DNA from: CAZPUR01 sp964589815
GTDB taxonomy: Bacteria; Patescibacteriota; Microgenomatia; UBA1400
Direction of reading: 5' to 3'
DNA length: 64,000 bases
NCBI GenBank assembly: GCA_964589815.1
Contig: CAZPUR010000003.1
Span: 46,816 to 110,815 of the forward strand
How positions within the stretch are numbered: the first letter of the stretch is position 1; each line of letters starts with the position of its first letter. The notes under the pieces were generated by a model. That model did not search any database. It was not told where the DNA came from and worked only from the letters and a program-made list of their open reading frames with translations. Of this stretch, positions 54,174 to 62,290 are shown piece by piece. The position numbers were made by a program, and so were the translations under genes.

Positions 54174-54229
54174 CGATAAAATCGTTACCTGGCTATCCCG
54201 AATCCGCCTTTAGCGGAGATCGGGATAGC
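54161..54229 (+). promoter_or_regulatory. Nested hairpins spanning the rny stop codon
   Basis: GATAGCCAAGTAACGAT and ATCGTTACCTGGCTATC form a 17-bp stem with one mismatch and an AAA loop, containing the TAA (54171-54173). The right arm also begins a second hairpin, GCTATCCCGA..TCGGGATAGC (54192-54229), holding a TCCGC/GCGGA core. The two are mutually exclusive in part, so a switch is conceivable. Confidence 0.7.
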
Positions 54230-54357
54230 TAAATAATTTCTACCTGCCGGCAGGCAGGTTTCGCGTCTAAAAGTTTAGCGCTATTTAGTGTTAATTTTTA
54301 GTGTTATTTCGTGTTTAGAAATTTAGCGTATTTCGTGTCTAGGAGGTGAGATAATTA
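54230..54357. repeat. Repeat-rich spacer before the HU gene
   Basis: Contains the palindrome CCTGCCGGCAGGCAGG (54243-54258) and several copies of TTTAGTGTT/TTTCGTGTT/TTTAGCG-type 9-mers. It ends in AGGAGGTGAG, the SD of the HU gene. Confidence 0.65.
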
Positions 54358-54633
54358 GTGAAAAAATCCAACTTAGTCGAAGTAGTAGCTAAAAAAGCCC
54401 ATCTGACCAAAAATGCGGCCAAAGAAGCGATGGATGTTTTTTTAGATGAACTTAAGAGACTCTTACAAAAAGGAGAAAAAATAACTTTGTCCGGCTTTGG
54501 CACTTTCAAGGTTAAAAAAGTTGCCAATAAAACAGGTAGGAAAAGCCCTAAAGACCCGACGCCAATGGTGCACAAGTCTCATCGAGTAGTTCGTTTTATT
54601 GTCAGCAAAACCCTCCGCAAGTCCGTTAAATAA
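54358..54633 (+). CDS. HU/IHF-family DNA-binding protein
   Basis: 91-residue nucleoid protein. KSNLVEVVAKKAHLTKNAAKEAMDVFLDELKRLLQKGEKITLSGFGTFKVKKVANKTGRKSPKDPTPMVHKSHRVVRFIVSKTLRKSV has the dimerisation helices and the DNA-embracing arm, though the usual GRNPxTG tip reads GRKSPKD. Start GTG with a strong SD (AGGAGGTGAG). HU rather than IHF is assumed. Confidence 0.93.
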   Translation: MKKSNLVEVVAKKAHLTKNAAKEAMDVFLDELKRLLQKGEKITLSGFGTFKVKKVANKTGRKSPKDPTPMVHKSHRVVRFIVSKTLRKSVK

Positions 54634-54699
54634 TAAAATATTTTTCGTGTCTTTTGCGCCAGTGTGTTCGTATCTTTCGGGCTTAGAATTGAAGAAGTT

Positions 54700-55683
54700 A
54701 TGAGCGTTATTTCAGTAAAAAACTTAAAAAAATACTACCAAGTTCATCAAAAAGAACCAGGGCTTAAGGGTTCAATCAAATCTTTATTCAAAAGAAAATA
54801 TGAGGATGTTAAAGCCGTTAACAACATTTCTTTTGAGATTGACGAAGGCGAACTGGTTGGTTTTATCGGCCCCAACGGCGCCGGTAAAACTACGACTTTA
54901 AAATGTCTTTCCGGCCTGTTATATCCCACTTCCGGCCAGATTGAGGTTTTAGGTTTTAACCCTTGGGACAGAAAACACGAATTTCTTAAACAGATATCCT
55001 TGGTTATGGGGCAGAAAAACCAGCTTTGGTGGGATTTGCCGGCCATGGAAACCTTTATTTTAAACAAAGAGATTTATGAAATTCCAGAGGCTCAATACGC
55101 GAAAACTTTAAATGACTTGGTTGATTTATTACAAGTTCAAGATATCCTTAAGATCCAAGTCCGCAAGCTTTCTTTAGGCCAAAGAATGAAATGCGAACTT
55201 ATTGCCGCCTTGCTTCATTCACCCCAAATTTTATTTTTAGACGAACCGACCATAGGTTTAGACGTGGTGATGCAGAAAAAAATGAGGGATTTTATCAAAG
55301 TTTATAATCAAAAATACCAGGCTTCGATTATTTTAACCTCTCATTATATGGGTGACGTCCAACAACTTTGTCAAAGGGTGATTATTATTGATAAAGGTAA
55401 AATTTTGTTTGACGGTCAATTATCCCAGATTGTTAAAAAATACGCTGACCACAAATTGATTAAAGTTGTTTTTGATAAAGACATTGACCCCAAAAAACTG
55501 GAAAAAATTGGTAAGGTCAAAGAATATGATTTTCCCAAGGCGGTTTTAACTGTTAAAAGAGGCGTTTCCAACGCCGCCGCCGCAGAATTACTTAAAAACT
55601 TTCCCATCGGAGACCTCAACATCGAAGAACCTTCTATTGAAGATATTATCCGCGAAGTTTTTACCGGTAAAGACGTAGCCTAG
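54700..55683 (+). CDS. ABC transporter ATP-binding protein (ABC-2 exporter 1)
   Basis: 327 residues from ATG 54700. Walker A GPNGAGKTT, Q loop VMGQKNQLWW, signature LSLGQRMKCEL (L for the first G), Walker B ILFLDEPTIGLD and switch His SHYMGD. The N-terminal HQKEPGLKGSIKSLFKRKYEDVKAVNNISF is typical of ATPases paired with PF06182-type (DUF990) permeases. Two such permeases are encoded at 56005 and 56811, separated from it by a TrpR-like regulator. Substrate unknown; relatives export lipids, drugs or polymers. Confidence 0.92.
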   Translation: MSVISVKNLKKYYQVHQKEPGLKGSIKSLFKRKYEDVKAVNNISFEIDEGELVGFIGPNGAGKTTTLKCLSGLLYPTSGQIEVLGFNPWDRKHEFLKQISLVMGQKNQLWWDLPAMETFILNKEIYEIPEAQYAKTLNDLVDLLQVQDILKIQVRKLSLGQRMKCELIAALLHSPQILFLDEPTIGLDVVMQKKMRDFIKVYNQKYQASIILTSHYMGDVQQLCQRVIIIDKGKILFDGQLSQIVKKYADHKLIKVVFDKDIDPKKLEKIGKVKEYDFPKAVLTVKRGVSNAAAAELLKNFPIGDLNIEEPSIEDIIREVFTGKDVA

Positions 55684-55706
55684 GAAGATTTTTGAAGGGA
55701 TTAAAA

Positions 55707-55745
55707 TTGACTTCTTCCTTAAATTGTATTACTATCTTAATACAA
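55707..55745 (+). promoter_or_regulatory. Promoter with operator palindrome at a TrpR-like gene
   Basis: TTGACT (55707-55712), 17-nt spacer, TACTAT (55730-55735). The inverted repeat TTGTATTA-ctatct-TAATACAA (55724-55745) covers the -10 and the predicted start and runs into the ATG at 55745. The mRNA would be leaderless, and the repeat fits autorepression. Confidence 0.72.
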
Positions 55746-55999
55746 TGGATTCATTAGATGGCTACTTACCCAATCTTTTAACTCCTAAAGAAGTCAAGGT
55801 TTTTCAAAAAAGATATAGAATTGTTCAATTATTAAAAACCAATTTAACTTACCGGAAAATTGCTCGGCAAATGGGTATCAGTACTACCACTGTTGTCCGC
55901 TTAAATCAAAGATTAAAAATCAGAACCCGCCAAAAGCACCAAGTGCATTTAGGCGGACAAGAGAAAAAAAATAAAAAACTGCCTTGGAAGTTCGGCTAA
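55745..55999 (+). CDS. TrpR-like/YerC-type helix-turn-helix regulator
   Basis: 84 residues from ATG 55745. LLTPKEVKVFQKRYRIVQLLKTNLTYRKIARQMGISTTTVVRLNQRLKIR matches the TrpR/YerC superfamily (LTPxExxxLxxRxxIxxxLxxGxTQREIAxxLGVSxATVTRxN), with a clear HTH. The basic C-terminus (QKHQVHLGGQEKKNKKL) is extra. It sits between the ATPase and permeases of an exporter, so it likely controls the permease genes through the palindrome overlapping its own promoter. Ligand unknown. Confidence 0.82.
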   Translation: MDSLDGYLPNLLTPKEVKVFQKRYRIVQLLKTNLTYRKIARQMGISTTTVVRLNQRLKIRTRQKHQVHLGGQEKKNKKLPWKFG

Positions 56000-56004
56000 A
56001 ATCT

Positions 56005-56814
56005 ATGTTCAAATTAAAAAAATATCTTCAAATCAGCAAAATGTCTTGGCAGACCAATTTTATCTATCGATTAAATTTTCTGATGTGGCGCATCCGCACC
56101 GTTATTTTGCTTCTGAGCACTTATTTTTTCTGGTATGCCGTTTATCGTTTTAATTCCCAAGTCGGTCCTTATGATGAAAAAATGATGCTGACCTATATTT
56201 TACTTAGTTCTGTTTTGCATTCCTTGGTTTTAGCTTCCCAGAGTTTTCAAATTGCCCAGGATATTGCCACCGGCAAATTAAACCGTCGTTTGGTTAAACC
56301 CATCAATTATTTAAAGACAATGATGGCTTTGGATTTTGGCGATAAAGCCTCCAATTTATTTTTTCTTTTTTTTGAGCTTTTATTGATTTTTATCATTCTG
56401 AGACCGCCATTTTTTATTCAAACCAATCCTTTTTACCTCTTCAGCTTTTTGGCGGTTTCGCTTTTAAGCCTTTTTATTTATTTTTATTTAAGTCTTTTGG
56501 TAAGTTTAGTCACTTTTTGGTATCCGGAAGATTATGGCTGGCCAGCCAGATTTTTGTTTATGGTGGTTAATAATTTTTTGTCCGGTGCCTTGTTGCCTTT
56601 AGACATTTTTCCTAGCGTTATTTTCCATTTTTTACGTCTCTTGCCGCCAGCTTATTTTATTTTCTTTCCCCTTCAAGTTTATTTGGGGAAAATCAACCAC
56701 GTTCAGGTTTGGCAAGGTGTTTTAGTGATGGTGTTTTGGGTTTTTATTTTAAAGATTTTAAGCCGTTTTTTTTGGCAAAAAGGGCTTAAAAATTATAATG
56801 CCGTCGGCATATGA
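56005..56814 (+). CDS. ABC-2 type permease (PF06182/DUF990-like), first
   Basis: 269 residues from ATG 56005, six hydrophobic helices. LNFLMWRIRTVILLLSTYFFWYAVY, IAQDIATGKLNRRLVKPINYL and the C-terminal NNFLSGALLPLDIFPSVIFHFLRLLPPAYFIFFPLQVYLG follow the DUF990 ABC permease pattern (G-x-LN..L-x-P and SGxxxPLxxFP). It overlaps the second permease by 4 nt; the two probably form a heterodimer. Confidence 0.87.
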   Translation: MFKLKKYLQISKMSWQTNFIYRLNFLMWRIRTVILLLSTYFFWYAVYRFNSQVGPYDEKMMLTYILLSSVLHSLVLASQSFQIAQDIATGKLNRRLVKPINYLKTMMALDFGDKASNLFFLFFELLLIFIILRPPFFIQTNPFYLFSFLAVSLLSLFIYFYLSLLVSLVTFWYPEDYGWPARFLFMVVNNFLSGALLPLDIFPSVIFHFLRLLPPAYFIFFPLQVYLGKINHVQVWQGVLVMVFWVFILKILSRFFWQKGLKNYNAVGI

Positions 56815-57590
56815 ATTTTAAAAAATATTTTTCCGTCTGGCGCCAGACGACCATTTTATCTTTAGAATCAAAGCTTTCCCGTCGTTTCAGCTCGCTTATT
56901 TTTATTTTGGGCAAGTTTATCCGCTTTGGTTTTTATATTTTTTCCCTGATAGTAATTTTAGGCAAGACCGATAAAATAGCTGGTTTTAACATCACTCAAA
57001 TGATCAACTTCTTTTTGATTTTTAATTTATTTGATTTGGTAGGCCAATTTTTTTTCCGCGGTATTTACTGGCTTAAAGGCAAAATTGTTAGTGGCACCTT
57101 TGATTTGACCTTGCTCAAGCCGGCCAGTCCTCTTTTTCAAACCCTGATTACTGACACTGATCTTCTGGATTTTCCCTTGCTTTTTATGGTGGTGGTGATG
57201 TTGATTAAACAAAATCTCAATATTTCCTTAATCAACTTGCTTTTATTTTTACTTCTTTTTCTGGTAGCTTTCTCCATTATTACCTCAATCCATATTTTAA
57301 TTGCTTCTTTAGGCGTGATTACCACCGAAGTCGATAACACCATTTGGATTTACCGCGATTTAACTTTACTGGCCCGGGTACCGGTTGATATTTATATGGA
57401 TTCGGTTCGGGCTTTTCTCACTTTTGTTTTGCCCATTGCCGTGGTTTTTACTTTTCCGGCCAAAGCTCTGATGGGTCTTTTATCCTGGTCGTGGATTTTT
57501 TATTCCTTAATTTTTGCCCTTTTATTTTTTATTTTTGCTCTTAAAGTCTGGCGCTTCGCTCTGACCAAATATTCCAGTGCTTCTTCTTAA
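56811..57590 (+). CDS. ABC-2 type permease (PF06182/DUF990-like), second
   Basis: 259 residues, six helices. FRGIYWLKGKIVSGTFDLTLLKPASPLFQTL corresponds to the G-x-FDxxLxxPxxP loop, and RVPVDIYMDSVRAFLTFVLPIAVVFTFPAKALMG to the C-terminal block. Partner of the 56005 permease and the 54700 ATPase. Followed by a fragment of a family C repeat (57593-57639). Confidence 0.86.
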   Translation: MNFKKYFSVWRQTTILSLESKLSRRFSSLIFILGKFIRFGFYIFSLIVILGKTDKIAGFNITQMINFFLIFNLFDLVGQFFFRGIYWLKGKIVSGTFDLTLLKPASPLFQTLITDTDLLDFPLLFMVVVMLIKQNLNISLINLLLFLLLFLVAFSIITSIHILIASLGVITTEVDNTIWIYRDLTLLARVPVDIYMDSVRAFLTFVLPIAVVFTFPAKALMGLLSWSWIFYSLIFALLFFIFALKVWRFALTKYSSASS

Positions 57591-57688
57591 AAATGACCAA
57601 ATCTCAAATGGTTCTTGGTGCTTGGAATTTATTTAGATTAATTAGGTTAATTAGAAATTAGATTAATTTTCTTATATAATTCATTAAT

Positions 57689-57940
57689 ATGATGGTAAAA
57701 AAATCTAAATCCTCTCCAATTTGGCTTATTGTTTTGCTTTGCGCCATTATTCTGCTTTTGTATGCGATTATCACTTCAGTTAAACATCAGAGCGCGGTTG
57801 ATAGCCTTAATCAACAAATTCAAACATTAAGAGAAGAAGTTGAGGAGCAAAGAAAAGTAAAAATTGCTCCTTTACCTGAACCTGAGGTTACTCCCGAAGC
57901 TACTAGTTCGGCCAGTCTGGCTCCCAAAACATCACCTTAA
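57689..57940 (+). CDS. Small bitopic membrane protein with coiled coil and Pro-rich tail
   Basis: 83 residues. One membrane helix (about 10-31), a short coiled coil (VDSLNQQIQTLREEVEEQRK) and a TPEATSSASLAPK-type Pro/Ser tail predicted outside. TATAAT (57675-57680) ends 8 nt before the tandem ATGATG. No family recognised; possibly a divisome- or envelope-linked protein by shape only. Confidence 0.6.
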   Translation: MMVKKSKSSPIWLIVLLCAIILLLYAIITSVKHQSAVDSLNQQIQTLREEVEEQRKVKIAPLPEPEVTPEATSSASLAPKTSP

Positions 57941-57943
57941 AAT

Positions 57944-58729
57944 TTACTCCAGTCTAGCCAGCCCTTTTTCTTTACTTTTTTTAAAACACCATTTAAAAAA
58001 GAAATAAGCAAGGGCAATATAAATTAAATTAAGTAAAAAACTTGCCGTTAAATTGATATAAGAAATTTGCCCTTTTTGGACTACCTCTCTCATGCCTTCA
58101 AAAATATAAGAAGAAGGAATAATTTGGGCAATTTTTTGGGCCCAACTAGGTAGTGAGCTGACCGGATAGTAAATGGCCGAAAAAGGCGCCAGTAAAAATA
58201 CTCCTGACCAGGCAATTGTCTCAATTCTCTGACCAAACCTTAATAAAAGACCGCCCACGATTAACCCAGCCCACCAGCCTACGATTAAAAGACTGATAAA
58301 AAAGGGAATCAACAACCAGCCAAAGGTAAACAGATTGACTGAATATAAAAGCCAAACCAGCAAGATGGAAAAACCTATGGCGCCAATCATTTTAATCACT
58401 CCCAATAAAATCAGGGCCATTATCCATTCATTTACAGTCAAAGGCGTAGAAAAAAGATTAACTAAATTTCGATTCCATAGCTCGTCCAACAAATTAACAC
58501 TAATCTCATACTGCCCTCGCCATATTATTTGCCAAAAAACCAAACCTGAAAGCAAAACTAAAATAAGATTACTGACTTCTCCGCCGGCCTTTTGGATATA
58601 TTGACTGGTTAGACCCCACAAAATAATATCCATGGCCGGCCAGTAAAAACTATCCGAAAGACGGTTTAAATTATGTTTAAAAGTATAAAAATGCCTGACA
58701 ATCACTGCCAGGACCCGATTAAAATTCAT
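57944..58729 (-). CDS. ABC-2 type permease (exporter 2)
   Basis: 261 residues, six membrane helices. LIVLLSGLVFWQIIWRGQYEISVNLLDELWNRNLVNLFSTPLTVNEWI is the ABC-2 family pattern (E.W.R.L.NL..TPL), and FGQRIETIAWSGVFLLAPFSAIYYPVSSLPSWAQKIAQIIPSSYIFEGMREV the second half. It is coupled by a 4-nt overlap to the ATPase upstream. Substrate unknown. Confidence 0.88.
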   Translation of the reverse strand: MNFNRVLAVIVRHFYTFKHNLNRLSDSFYWPAMDIILWGLTSQYIQKAGGEVSNLILVLLSGLVFWQIIWRGQYEISVNLLDELWNRNLVNLFSTPLTVNEWIMALILLGVIKMIGAIGFSILLVWLLYSVNLFTFGWLLIPFFISLLIVGWWAGLIVGGLLLRFGQRIETIAWSGVFLLAPFSAIYYPVSSLPSWAQKIAQIIPSSYIFEGMREVVQKGQISYINLTASFLLNLIYIALAYFFFKWCFKKSKEKGLARLE

Positions 58730-59634
58730 GTTTTTTTTACGATTTCTAAAAAGAAATCTTCTAAAGTTGGTCTTAGAATCTCGATTTCTTCATAACGGAC
58801 TTTTTGGTCAGAGAGTTGATAAAGAACTTTGGGAATAATTTTTTCATCTAAACTAAAAAAAACTTTTCCTTTTTTCCAGCTAAATTCAATTTTTCTGTCC
58901 TTTAAATATTTTTCCAAAACCTCTTTTCCTTGGCTAATTATCATTTCAATCTTAGCCTTTTTAAGTTTTCTAATTAAACCCAAAGGGGTATCATGGGCAA
59001 TGATTTTTCCTTTATTCAAGAATATGATTCGGTCGCAGAGTCCTTGAACCTCCATTAGATTATGAGAGGTAAAAAGCATGGCTACTTCATATTCTTTTTG
59101 CTGTTTAACTAAAAACTGCCTGACTTTAACGGCAATCTCCGGGTCTAAAGAAGCTGTAGGTTCGTCCAAAATCAGCAAACGAGGATAATTGATAAAGGCT
59201 TTGGTTAACAAAACACGGGTTTTTTGTCCAGCCGATAATTTACTCATCGCCTTTTTTCTTAAGTGCCAAACTTCAAATTCTTGCAAAAGTTTTTTTATTC
59301 TTTTGTCCCTGTTTTTCACTTCATAAAGGCGAGCATAAATATTTAAATTCTCCTTAACGGTTAATAACCAAGGAAGGTCAATATAAGCAGAAGAAAAATT
59401 GACTTTATGCAAAATTTCTCTGTTTTTATCACTGAATTTTTCTCCAAAATAAAAAATCTCTCCCGCCGTAGGCGTCAGCGTGCCTAAAAGCATCTGCGAG
59501 GTAGTGGTTTTACCAGCGCCATTCGGACCCAACAAACCGACAATTTCTCCTTTATTAATTTCAAAAGAAATATCATCAACGGCTTTAGTTTTACCAAAAT
59601 ATTTTTTTAGATTTTTTACCTGCAAAACTGCCAT
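58726..59634 (-). CDS. ABC transporter ATP-binding protein (exporter 2)
   Basis: 302 residues. Walker A LLGPNGAGKTTTSQMLLG, Q-loop region (NFSSAYIDLPWLLTVKENL, with a Ser in place of Gln), signature LSAGQKTRVLLTKAF, Walker B LLILDEPTASLD, switch TSHNLMEV, then a C-terminal domain of about 85 residues typical of ABC-2 exporters. Forms a two-gene system with the 57944 permease. Confidence 0.92.
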   Translation of the reverse strand: MAVLQVKNLKKYFGKTKAVDDISFEINKGEIVGLLGPNGAGKTTTSQMLLGTLTPTAGEIFYFGEKFSDKNREILHKVNFSSAYIDLPWLLTVKENLNIYARLYEVKNRDKRIKKLLQEFEVWHLRKKAMSKLSAGQKTRVLLTKAFINYPRLLILDEPTASLDPEIAVKVRQFLVKQQKEYEVAMLFTSHNLMEVQGLCDRIIFLNKGKIIAHDTPLGLIRKLKKAKIEMIISQGKEVLEKYLKDRKIEFSWKKGKVFFSLDEKIIPKVLYQLSDQKVRYEEIEILRPTLEDFFLEIVKKT

Positions 59635-59682
59635 AAATCTATTCTAGCAGGTATTTTTTCTTTTTGAAGTCAGAAAGAAGGA

Positions 59683-60705
59683 TTAATTCACCCTTTTTAA
59701 GGCCGCCGAAATAATTTTTACCAATAATTTGTCATAATCAATGCCCGCCACCCGAGCGGCTAAAGGGAAATAAGAAGTTACCGAAACTTCTGGCGGAATC
59801 ATGCCCGGCGGCGAGTTGATTTCCAAAACATAAGGATTTTGTTTTTGGTCGCACCGAATATCAATTCGGCACAAATCAGTCACTTCCAGGACCTGCCACA
59901 CCCTAAGACAAATAGTTTTAATTTTCTCTTCCAGTTTTTTATCCATTTGAGCCGGACAGATAAAATTTTCACCTTCTGTTTCTTCTTCGAAATGCCATTT
60001 GACTTCCAAGGAGTCTAAAGGCAACAGGTTTTTAGGCAGCACCGAATGGTCAGATTCAACAATCGGTAAAATCCTGGGCGGGTTACCCAGCATGGCCACG
60101 GAAAACTCCCGGCCGGTTAAAAATGGCTCCACCAAAGCGCCTTGTTTAAAATTTTGAATCACAAAAGCGACTTGTTTTTTCAATTCTTTTGGATTATTAA
60201 CTACACTTTTATTAGTAATACCGGCCGAAGATCCTTGGGCTACCGGTTTAACAATCAAAGGAAAATTTAACTGAGGATTTAATTTTTCTTGACCGGTTTT
60301 AAAGAGTTGAAAAGGCAAGGTCGGAATTTTATAAGCCATTAATATTTCTTTGGTTTTGGCCTTATTCAATCCTAAAGCTTGGGTCAGTGGTCGTGAGCCA
60401 GTATAGGGAATTTTAAGCATTTCCAGCATCGCCGGCAAATGACATTCTCGGTCTTTTCCATGAAGACCTTCGGCATAATTAAAAGCTAAGTCAATTTCCT
60501 TTTGGTGTTTATATAACTTCAGATAAGCTTTTTCATTAGCTTCAATTGGAATCACCCGATTAACCACTTTTTGCAGATGTTCAATTATCATTTTAATAGT
60601 AGCCGGATCATCAAAATCAGTTTCCAGCTGGCCTCGTGGGTCATTCGAGTCGGGATAATGGTGTCTGATATTGTATAAGAAAGCCAGGGCGATTTTTTTT
60701 ATCAT
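59683..60705 (-). CDS. D-Ala-D-Ala ligase-like ATP-grasp enzyme (first)
   Basis: 340 residues. ATP-grasp ligase: NYAEGLHGKDRECHLPAMLEMLKIPYTGSRPLTQALGLNKAKTKEILMAYKIPTLPFQLF is the Ddl-type binding block, and LCRIDIRCDQKQNPYVLEINSPPGMIPPEVSVTSYFPLAARVAGIDYDKLL contains the Mg-binding D..E.N set and the P-G-M loop. It starts with an unusual MIKKIALAFLYNIRHHYPDSNDPRGQLETDFDD instead of the usual GGxSxE motif, so substrate may not be D-Ala-D-Ala. Adjacent to a diverged paralogue. Confidence 0.82.
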   Translation of the reverse strand: MIKKIALAFLYNIRHHYPDSNDPRGQLETDFDDPATIKMIIEHLQKVVNRVIPIEANEKAYLKLYKHQKEIDLAFNYAEGLHGKDRECHLPAMLEMLKIPYTGSRPLTQALGLNKAKTKEILMAYKIPTLPFQLFKTGQEKLNPQLNFPLIVKPVAQGSSAGITNKSVVNNPKELKKQVAFVIQNFKQGALVEPFLTGREFSVAMLGNPPRILPIVESDHSVLPKNLLPLDSLEVKWHFEEETEGENFICPAQMDKKLEEKIKTICLRVWQVLEVTDLCRIDIRCDQKQNPYVLEINSPPGMIPPEVSVTSYFPLAARVAGIDYDKLLVKIISAALKRVN

Positions 60706-60706
60706 T

Positions 60707-61804
60707 TTAGCTGTCCGTTAGGGGAAGTAAGTCCTTTTCTGCCGTGTCGCTCATCGTGTTCAAAATCAGTCTTTTTAAAATTTCCAAAAATGAAATGCCG
60801 TAAATATCCATAATATTGGCAATAGCCGTATCTGTTTCTTTAGGTCCGAAAGCCGGGTTGCTGTTGCAGTCTAAAAAATAATATCTGCCGGAAAGGTCCA
60901 GCCGGACATCAAATTTGCCGTAATCGGCCATTCGGGTAATCTCAAAAGCTTTTTTAACATATTCCTTTAATAAAGGATCATGATATTTTTGATAATGAAA
61001 AGCTTCTTCTTCCTGTTCCAACCACTGGTCTTCAAAGCTGGCAAAAATATACTTTTCTCCTTTTTTCTGAAAAACTTTTTCTGCCAAATAGACTTTTTTA
61101 TTCAAGCCTTGGAGTAAAATGGCCGTAATTTCCCGACCAACAATAAATTCTTCCACCAAAACTGGCTGCTGGTAAGTGACAATCAAAAATTTCAACCTTT
61201 CTCTCAAGTGTTTTTCATTTTCAGAAACAGCGTCTTTAGTGATCTCGACCGCTCCATGGATTTCATTTAATTTGGAAATTAAAGGAAATCTTAGGGTAGG
61301 ATCCAGGGGGTCGCCGCTAGTGTTAAAAAGTTGATAATGAGGGACAGGAATACCGTTTTGTTCCAAAAGTTTTTTCACTAGAAATTTATGATAAGACAAA
61401 GATTCACCCAAAATGCCGGCGCCGGTATAAGGGATTTCCAAAAGCTCGAGGACGCCGGGAATGGTTGAGGCCAAATATTCATTACCCTTAACTGATCCTA
61501 CCAAGTTAATGACCATATCCAGCCTGTCTTTTTTTAGATTTTCAGAAAGATTCTGATCGCCAGCATAAAGCAATGGTTTAATTCCTGACTTTTCTACATA
61601 AGTAGCAATAATCTTAGCTTCTTTTTTGGCATCTTTTTCGGTTAAATACTGAATTTCGGTAGGAAAATATGCTCTTTTTACCTCGCTATAAACAATACCG
61701 ATCTTTTTAGGAAAATGGTTACTGTTTTTTGAAGAAGTTTTCTTTTGTTTAATATTCTTTGGCGAGGGAGGTTTTTCTTCCTCAGCAGCCCCTATTTGAG
61801 CCAC
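60707..61804 (-). CDS. D-Ala-D-Ala ligase-like ATP-grasp enzyme (second)
   Basis: 365 residues from GTG 61804. KIGIVYSEVKRAYFPTEIQYLTEKDAKKEAKIIATYVEKSGIKPLL, VINLVGSVKGNEYLASTIPGVLELLEIPYTGAGILGESLSYHKFLVKKLLEQNGIPVPHYQLF and YGKFDVRLDLSGRYYFLDCNSNPAFGPKETD align with the Ddl fold, but the first Mg region reads DCNSNPAFGP. The N-terminal 25 residues are a basic tail. The pair is 1 nt apart and may form a heteromeric or sequential ligase for a modified peptide. Confidence 0.8.
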   Translation of the reverse strand: MAQIGAAEEEKPPSPKNIKQKKTSSKNSNHFPKKIGIVYSEVKRAYFPTEIQYLTEKDAKKEAKIIATYVEKSGIKPLLYAGDQNLSENLKKDRLDMVINLVGSVKGNEYLASTIPGVLELLEIPYTGAGILGESLSYHKFLVKKLLEQNGIPVPHYQLFNTSGDPLDPTLRFPLISKLNEIHGAVEITKDAVSENEKHLRERLKFLIVTYQQPVLVEEFIVGREITAILLQGLNKKVYLAEKVFQKKGEKYIFASFEDQWLEQEEEAFHYQKYHDPLLKEYVKKAFEITRMADYGKFDVRLDLSGRYYFLDCNSNPAFGPKETDTAIANIMDIYGISFLEILKRLILNTMSDTAEKDLLPLTDS

Positions 61805-61938
61805 TTTAAAAACTCGTTGCCTAGGCGTTTTTACAGCGCTCTAGTTAGCAGTTTTTTTATAATAAATTGTTAATTACTCCTTAATTTTAGTTTAAATTTT
61901 TAGTTTGTCAATATGTCAAAGATGATATAATTTAAAAG
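61805..61938. promoter_or_regulatory. Divergent promoter region
   Basis: Plus strand: TATAAT (61926-61931) 7 nt before the ATG at 61939, with TTGTCA about 15 nt upstream; leaderless. Minus strand: TTGACA, 16-nt spacer, TAAAAT, giving a leader of about 75-100 nt for the ATP-grasp pair that contains short GC hairpins. The two -35 regions overlap, so the units may compete. Confidence 0.5.
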
Positions 61939-62280
61939 ATGAAAAAAATAGTTAAACTTGTTTTTTCAGTTTTAATCTATCTTCTTTGTTTCTTAGCCTT
62001 AAGAAAGGTTTTTATAACCCAAAGAAGTTTAGTAGATGAATTCGTGATGTTGATTTTGGGAGGACTTTGGACCGTTTGGCTAGTTAAACCTTTTAAGCCA
62101 CCCTATTTTTTAACCGCCTTTTTACTTTTTATCGTTTTTACTGTTTTACACAATTTAGTTTACGCCATTTTCTCCTTTGAAGAACCAGTCTTTTTCCTCC
62201 TCGCTTTACTTTCTCTTTCTGCTTCAGTAATATTATTAATTATTTTTGTTATTAAGAAAATTCTAGGTTCTAAATTCTAG
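61939..62280 (+). CDS. Four-helix small membrane protein
   Basis: 113 residues, almost entirely hydrophobic: helices near 7-25, 33-50, 55-75 and 82-108. KPFKPPYFLTAF and RKVFITQRSLVDEFVML loops are the only polar stretches. Family not recognised. A 14-bp direct repeat (TTCTAGGTTCTAAA twice, 62261-62288) covers its stop codon and the spacer to the rhomboid gene. Confidence 0.6.
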   Translation: MKKIVKLVFSVLIYLLCFLALRKVFITQRSLVDEFVMLILGGLWTVWLVKPFKPPYFLTAFLLFIVFTVLHNLVYAIFSFEEPVFFLLALLSLSASVILLIIFVIKKILGSKF

Positions 62281-62290
62281 GTTCTAAAAT

